DNA of 21,115 nt from Kalaharituber pfeilii (taxonomy: Eukaryota; Ascomycota; Pezizomycetes; Pezizales; Pezizaceae), in contig WHUZ01000235.1 in the NCBI GenBank assembly GCA_015179045.1, forward strand, positions 1 through 21,115, read 5' to 3'. Positions 18,101 to 21,115 of the stretch are shown here, one piece after another. The stretch's first letter is position 1; each line of letters begins with the position of its first letter. The notes below the pieces were generated by a model. It searched no databases and was not told the origin of the DNA. It saw only the letters and a program-made list of their open reading frames with translations. The translations under genes and the position numbers were made by a program.

Positions 18101-18419
18101 CGGAGTACTAGTGCTATGATAGCAGAGGACTGTCAACACTAAATAGAAAAATCATTAAGTTAGCTAACAAGTTAGATATAGTAGAAGAGCTATCAAACCT
18201 ACCTATTGAGCTGAAGCTGCTGATAGAGAGCAATCAGACGTGAAAACAGAGAGCTACCGATACCGGGCTCTCATGATCTACTGTTTATTTTCTGTTGCAA
18301 ACCGCGCGCGTTCAACTTGTTTACTGACTGACCTATCACAGCTGCAGCAGAAGTACCATGTGAATCCACGTGAGTACCTTGGCGCTGCATAATTCCACAG
18401 ACTTACTGGCAACCCCGAG

Positions 18420-18781
18420 TACTCGAGCCTCCGACCGTGAGGCGAGCTGCAGCCAGGTGAGGCCGTAGGTAGAGATATACCTAGTACAAGACTAGAGATA
18501 TACGGTTTTTGAGAAAACCGCCTGGAGAGAGGACCCCACTCGCTTGGCTTGGGGGTCGGTACCACGTACTGTACGTGAGGAGTGTGGTTGACGAGTACTA
18601 TTAAGTGGTTGCCGCCGAGAGATTAATGCGCTTTTTTGTGGCGATTGATCGGTACTAGGACGTACTGTAATAGGTAGATCATCTGGCAACCAGACTACGA
18701 GACTAGTAGATCTAGCGGCATCCAGATTAGACTGTCTCCTACCAGTAGTCAGCATAAGAGATAGGACAATAACTGTCTCCA
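18420..18781. other. No recognised gene
   Basis: A minus-strand frame of 96 codons (18492-18782) has no domain I recognise. A small hairpin, GACCCC...GGGGTC, lies at about 18532-18557. This could be old retroelement sequence, but nothing supports that firmly. Confidence 0.35.
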
Positions 18782-19215
18782 TATAAAATGAATTCTTGCA
18801 GTTAATCTGGTCTGAGGTCTGAGCACCCTCTTGTGAAAATCGCCGAAATCCAGAACCATATGTGTGTCAAGTCCTGTATACTGCATAAAAAAAATAATGC
18901 GTAAGCCAGCAAAATGCATCGTATATGCAATGTCGTATGCAGTTGTTGCAAAAATCCAACTGGATTTATTCCACAAAAAACGCGAAAATAATCCAATGTA
19001 ATGTAACATTTTACTAAGTATGACCCGTAAAATGTCTTGGGATTAGGCAATATTGGGGTAAGTGTATCTATCATGCAAGCCTAATCCCCAAGACTTTTGA
19101 CGGGTCACTGTAAAAACCAGATAAAATTTGTATGGAGATGGCTCGATTTTCCAGACTTGATAAATTGTTGAAATCCAGAGAATCCAGCCAGATATTTCTA
19201 ATCTGAAAACCGCTA
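18782..19215 (+). repeat. Dispersed repeat family, copy B (carries a hairpin insertion)
   Basis: Aligns with copy A from GCATCGTATATGCAATG (about 18917) to the terminal TCTAATCTGAAAACCGCTA (19198-19216). Relative to copy A it is interrupted at about 19005-19118 by a hairpin sequence. After that the shared CAGATAAAATTTG and GGAGATGGC text resumes. The alignment of empty and filled copies indicates insertion in copy B rather than loss from copy A. Confidence 0.6.
19021..19107. mobile_element. Very short hairpin MITE inserted in repeat copy B
   Basis: The left arm TGACCCGTAAAATGTCTTGG runs on to GATTAGG (19021-19047). It pairs with 19080-19107, differing by a few bases. The arms may extend outward to TTTTAC (about 19008) and GTAAAAA (about 19110). 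The loop is only about 32 bases. The matching position in copy A lacks it, which supports insertion. The target duplication could not be settled. Confidence 0.65.
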
Positions 19216-19678
19216 ATGTTAACCTCAAGTTATTCCATTGAATCAAGGACTTATGCAAGTACATAGAAGGAATAGTAGACATGTAATTACGTATAAACTT
19301 GCAAATACATGATTTGACCTTAAGCTTGGTACTGGGTTGCGGTACCTCAAAAATATGTATATAGGCGATGGCCGCTGATATTAGGATTACCTTTCAATAC
19401 TTCACTAATATTTCAGATGGACATTTACACTTGATTAAGCGAATTATTGTACATTCTCCAATACTGCTATGCTCCAGCCACAGCCAGAACTCGAGCACCT
19501 GAAAGGCTGGTTCATTGACTGATTGTTTGGTTGCTGAGCCCATAAATCCCAATCATTTCCGAATTCCAGCTGCAGGCATTAAAACGAGCGATTGCAGCAT
19601 TACATTCACTGTTAATGTTGCCAGCTCCCGGCCGCAGGCGTCAACTGTAGGCTATAGTCAGCGTCTACCATAGTATAC
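19216..19678. other. No recognised gene or repeat
   Basis: Nothing is supported here on either strand beyond short frames. Confidence 0.4.
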
Positions 19679-20059
19679 TAGTGAGCGGCACGAGCTAGCT
19701 CGAGCCGAGCTAGCTCGAGCCGAGCTGGAGGGTGAGCTCGAGCCAGCTCGTGAGTAAGTGAGCTCGGCTCGAACTGGCTCGAGCCTGGATTGATTACGGA
19801 TTGATTATATACATAAAATTGACAAACTAAACTAAACTAAGCTAAATTTTCATCTTTCTCACTACTATCAGCTAAATTGTGTATTTCGAAGTTGTTGGTA
19901 GGTCAGAATGAGCTCCAAGTCTCTAATTATTACTATATTAGGTATTTACAGTTTATGAAACCTTGCACTGGCTAAGCATTTTAGCGAGCTGTCAAGAAAA
20001 ACACAAGCATGATCTTGGCTCGTTTGAGCTCGAGCTGGCTCGGCTCGTGCCGCTCACTA
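19679..20059. mobile_element. hAT-like non-autonomous element, 381 bp
   Basis: Perfect 17-bp inverted ends TAGTGAGCGGCACGAGC (19679-19695 and complement 20043-20059) lead into many GCTCGAGC and GAGCTGGCTCG subterminal repeats on both sides, an arrangement common in hAT elements. The 8-bp flanks (TAGTATAC and CTGTAACC) agree at only five positions, so the target duplication is not proven. The AT-rich interior has no transposase. Confidence 0.6.
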
Positions 20060-20431
20060 CTGTAACCATACACATACACGGCTCATTACCAATTCGAACG
20101 TTTTTGTCAGCAGGCCATCCAATGTGAACTTTCTGGACTGGTATGGTCCCAATCAACCTTTCGACCTATTTGAGGTATATTCTCTTTATAGGGTGTCGTT
20201 AATGCCGAGGGCTTGAAGTACTCGACGACGATATATGAGCAGGAAAATCCAGCATCTGAAAGCCTAATGCTTGGGCGCCGATAGCAATGAGCAACTTCAA
20301 ATAGAATGTAGCCTCGGCCCGGCTTGCTAACGTGACAATATATCATTTTCTCGTTTTCCTAGCCTTTATGAGCCACTAAAAAGGATTACTCTATCGCCCT
20401 CATTCTTTTAAAAAGGTTGAAGGGCTAGTCT
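20060..20431. other. No recognised gene
   Basis: A 79-codon minus-strand frame (20107-20346) has no motif I recognise. Nothing else is supported. Confidence 0.4.
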
Positions 20432-20440
20432 ATAATAAAT

Positions 20441-20517
20441 TGTTCTCGTACCCAGACGGGCACTGGATGTTGCCAAGAGGTTGAAGGCCGAAAATAATAG
20501 TCTGGGCACGAGAAACA
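20441..20517. mobile_element. 77-bp mini-element with 9-bp target duplication
   Basis: It begins TGTTCTCGTACCCAGAC, and its opposite strand begins TGTTTCTCGTGCCCAGAC, giving inverted ends of 17-18 bp with one substitution and one indel. The identical 9 bases ATAATAAAT flank it at 20432-20440 and 20518-20526. Nine-bp duplications are typical of Mutator-like elements; eight-bp ones (hAT) are possible if one flanking base matches by chance. Far too short to code. Confidence 0.7.
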
Positions 20518-20526
20518 ATAATAAAT

Positions 20527-21115
20527 GTAGTTAGAGCTATTTCCCACGTCTTTGCGCCATAGTACAATACATGCAGTCGCGCATGTAGTGAAGTACAAGA
20601 AGCCTGTTCTCAGAAGCACAGCTCACGTATAATGGAAAGTGGCCCTTGATGTTAGAGAAGAGGAGCTCTAAAGTAGTATCATGTAGGAGAACAGCGAATC
20701 AGATCTCGGTCCTGTTGGTTAAGAAGGAGAAAATCTAGCTTGGATGGCGAAGTTGACTTGAACTGTTTGATATACCCCGTGAGATGAGCGGTTTGACGAG
20801 ATGAGGGGATCCGTAGCTGGAGCGCACTTAAGCCCCTACGTACACTATATTGTCTTGTAACCAACACTTTCGTGACTATCATTGCCCACCGTCGCTGCAA
20901 ACTGTTGGAGTTTACGTACTGCTTACCGCTCTGACTGGTACTATGCAGGGATAAGTATTTGGACCCGAGACTAGGATATTTGCTGGATTATTGAACAATG
21001 GGTATTGTTTCTGGAAACGTAGACTGTAAAATGAGATTACACAAAAGCGGAATGACTTATTGGCACGAGATTCATATATTGACTTCTTGTTACGCAGATG
21101 GAATTAAAGGAAGAT
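20527..21115. other. No recognised gene
   Basis: A minus-strand frame of 73 codons (20679-20900) shows no motif I recognise. TGGCACGAGA near 21060 resembles part of the 77-bp element's TIR, but the match is too short to call. Confidence 0.35.

Larger units (their letters stand above)
17550..18419. mobile_element. Tc1/mariner-type MITE, 870 bp, TA-flanked
   Basis: Inverted ends of 76 bp (17550-17625 and 18344-18419) match at about 67 of 76 positions. Both begin CTCGGGG and share AAGTCTGTGGAATTATGCAG and TACTCACGTGGATTCAC. TA flanks both ends (17548-17549 and 18420-18421). No transposase frame was recognised; the two short frames that look alike (SLWNYA...RGFTWYFCC) are simply the TIRs read in opposite directions. 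The interior holds a strong hairpin (17667-17726), A-rich tracts, and a G-run at about 17941-17948. Confidence 0.75.

Noticed and set aside
20679..20900. 73-codon minus-strand frame as a possible gene
   Set aside because: No motif, intron or composition signal supports coding.
1..21115. tRNA or 5S rRNA genes
   Set aside because: No B-box GGTTCRANNCC with a matching cloverleaf and no 5S-like internal promoter was seen by eye; a covariance-model scan would settle it.

Overview
The window looks like transposon-dense, gene-poor chromosomal DNA of a filamentous fungus, most likely an ascomycete. Support: 54-61 nt introns with GT...AG ends and CTAAC, CTAAT or CTGAC-type branch sites; a chromodomain Ty3/Gypsy end; a Helitron with an N-terminal zinc finger; a DD34E Tc1-type transposase; and a DUF952 gene of fungal type. 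No genus is claimed. No rRNA, tRNA or CRISPR was recognised.

Layout. 1-653: frameshifted 3' end of a chromodomain Gypsy pol, then its LTR. 685-1256: a foldback element filled with a 19-bp GGCC-rich minisatellite that has a 76-bp higher-order period. 2620-3000: a TA-flanked MITE. 3719-5419: N-terminal part of a Helitron Rep gene, broken by two small indels and cut off before its HUH motif. 5420-8640: a Tc1-type element with 68-bp terminal inverted repeats (TIRs). It carries a four-exon transposase gene and two unrelated minisatellites, one in the leader and one filling a 588-nt intron. 8641-10143: no gene recognised. 10144-11610: Gypsy gag/protease debris with a probable solo LTR. 12998-14339: nested MITEs with CCCAGATTC-rich ends. 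14931-15164: a possible retroelement protease relic.

16042-21115: two copies of one dispersed repeat family; the only cellular-type gene, a minus-strand DUF952 protein with one frameshift (16846-17303); an 870-bp TA-flanked MITE holding a near-perfect hairpin; a roughly 90-bp hairpin insertion; a hAT-like 381-bp element; and a 77-bp element with a 9-bp target duplication.

The strongest unusual signal is the link between transposons and minisatellites. The Tc1-type element at 5420-8640 keeps apparently functional splice signals around an 18-core repeat array inside its transposase gene. A third, unrelated array sits between inverted arms at 685-1256. The Helitron and transposase genes each carry small frame-breaking indels, and the TE genes look inactive in this copy. 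All family calls rest on motifs read by eye; no database search was run.
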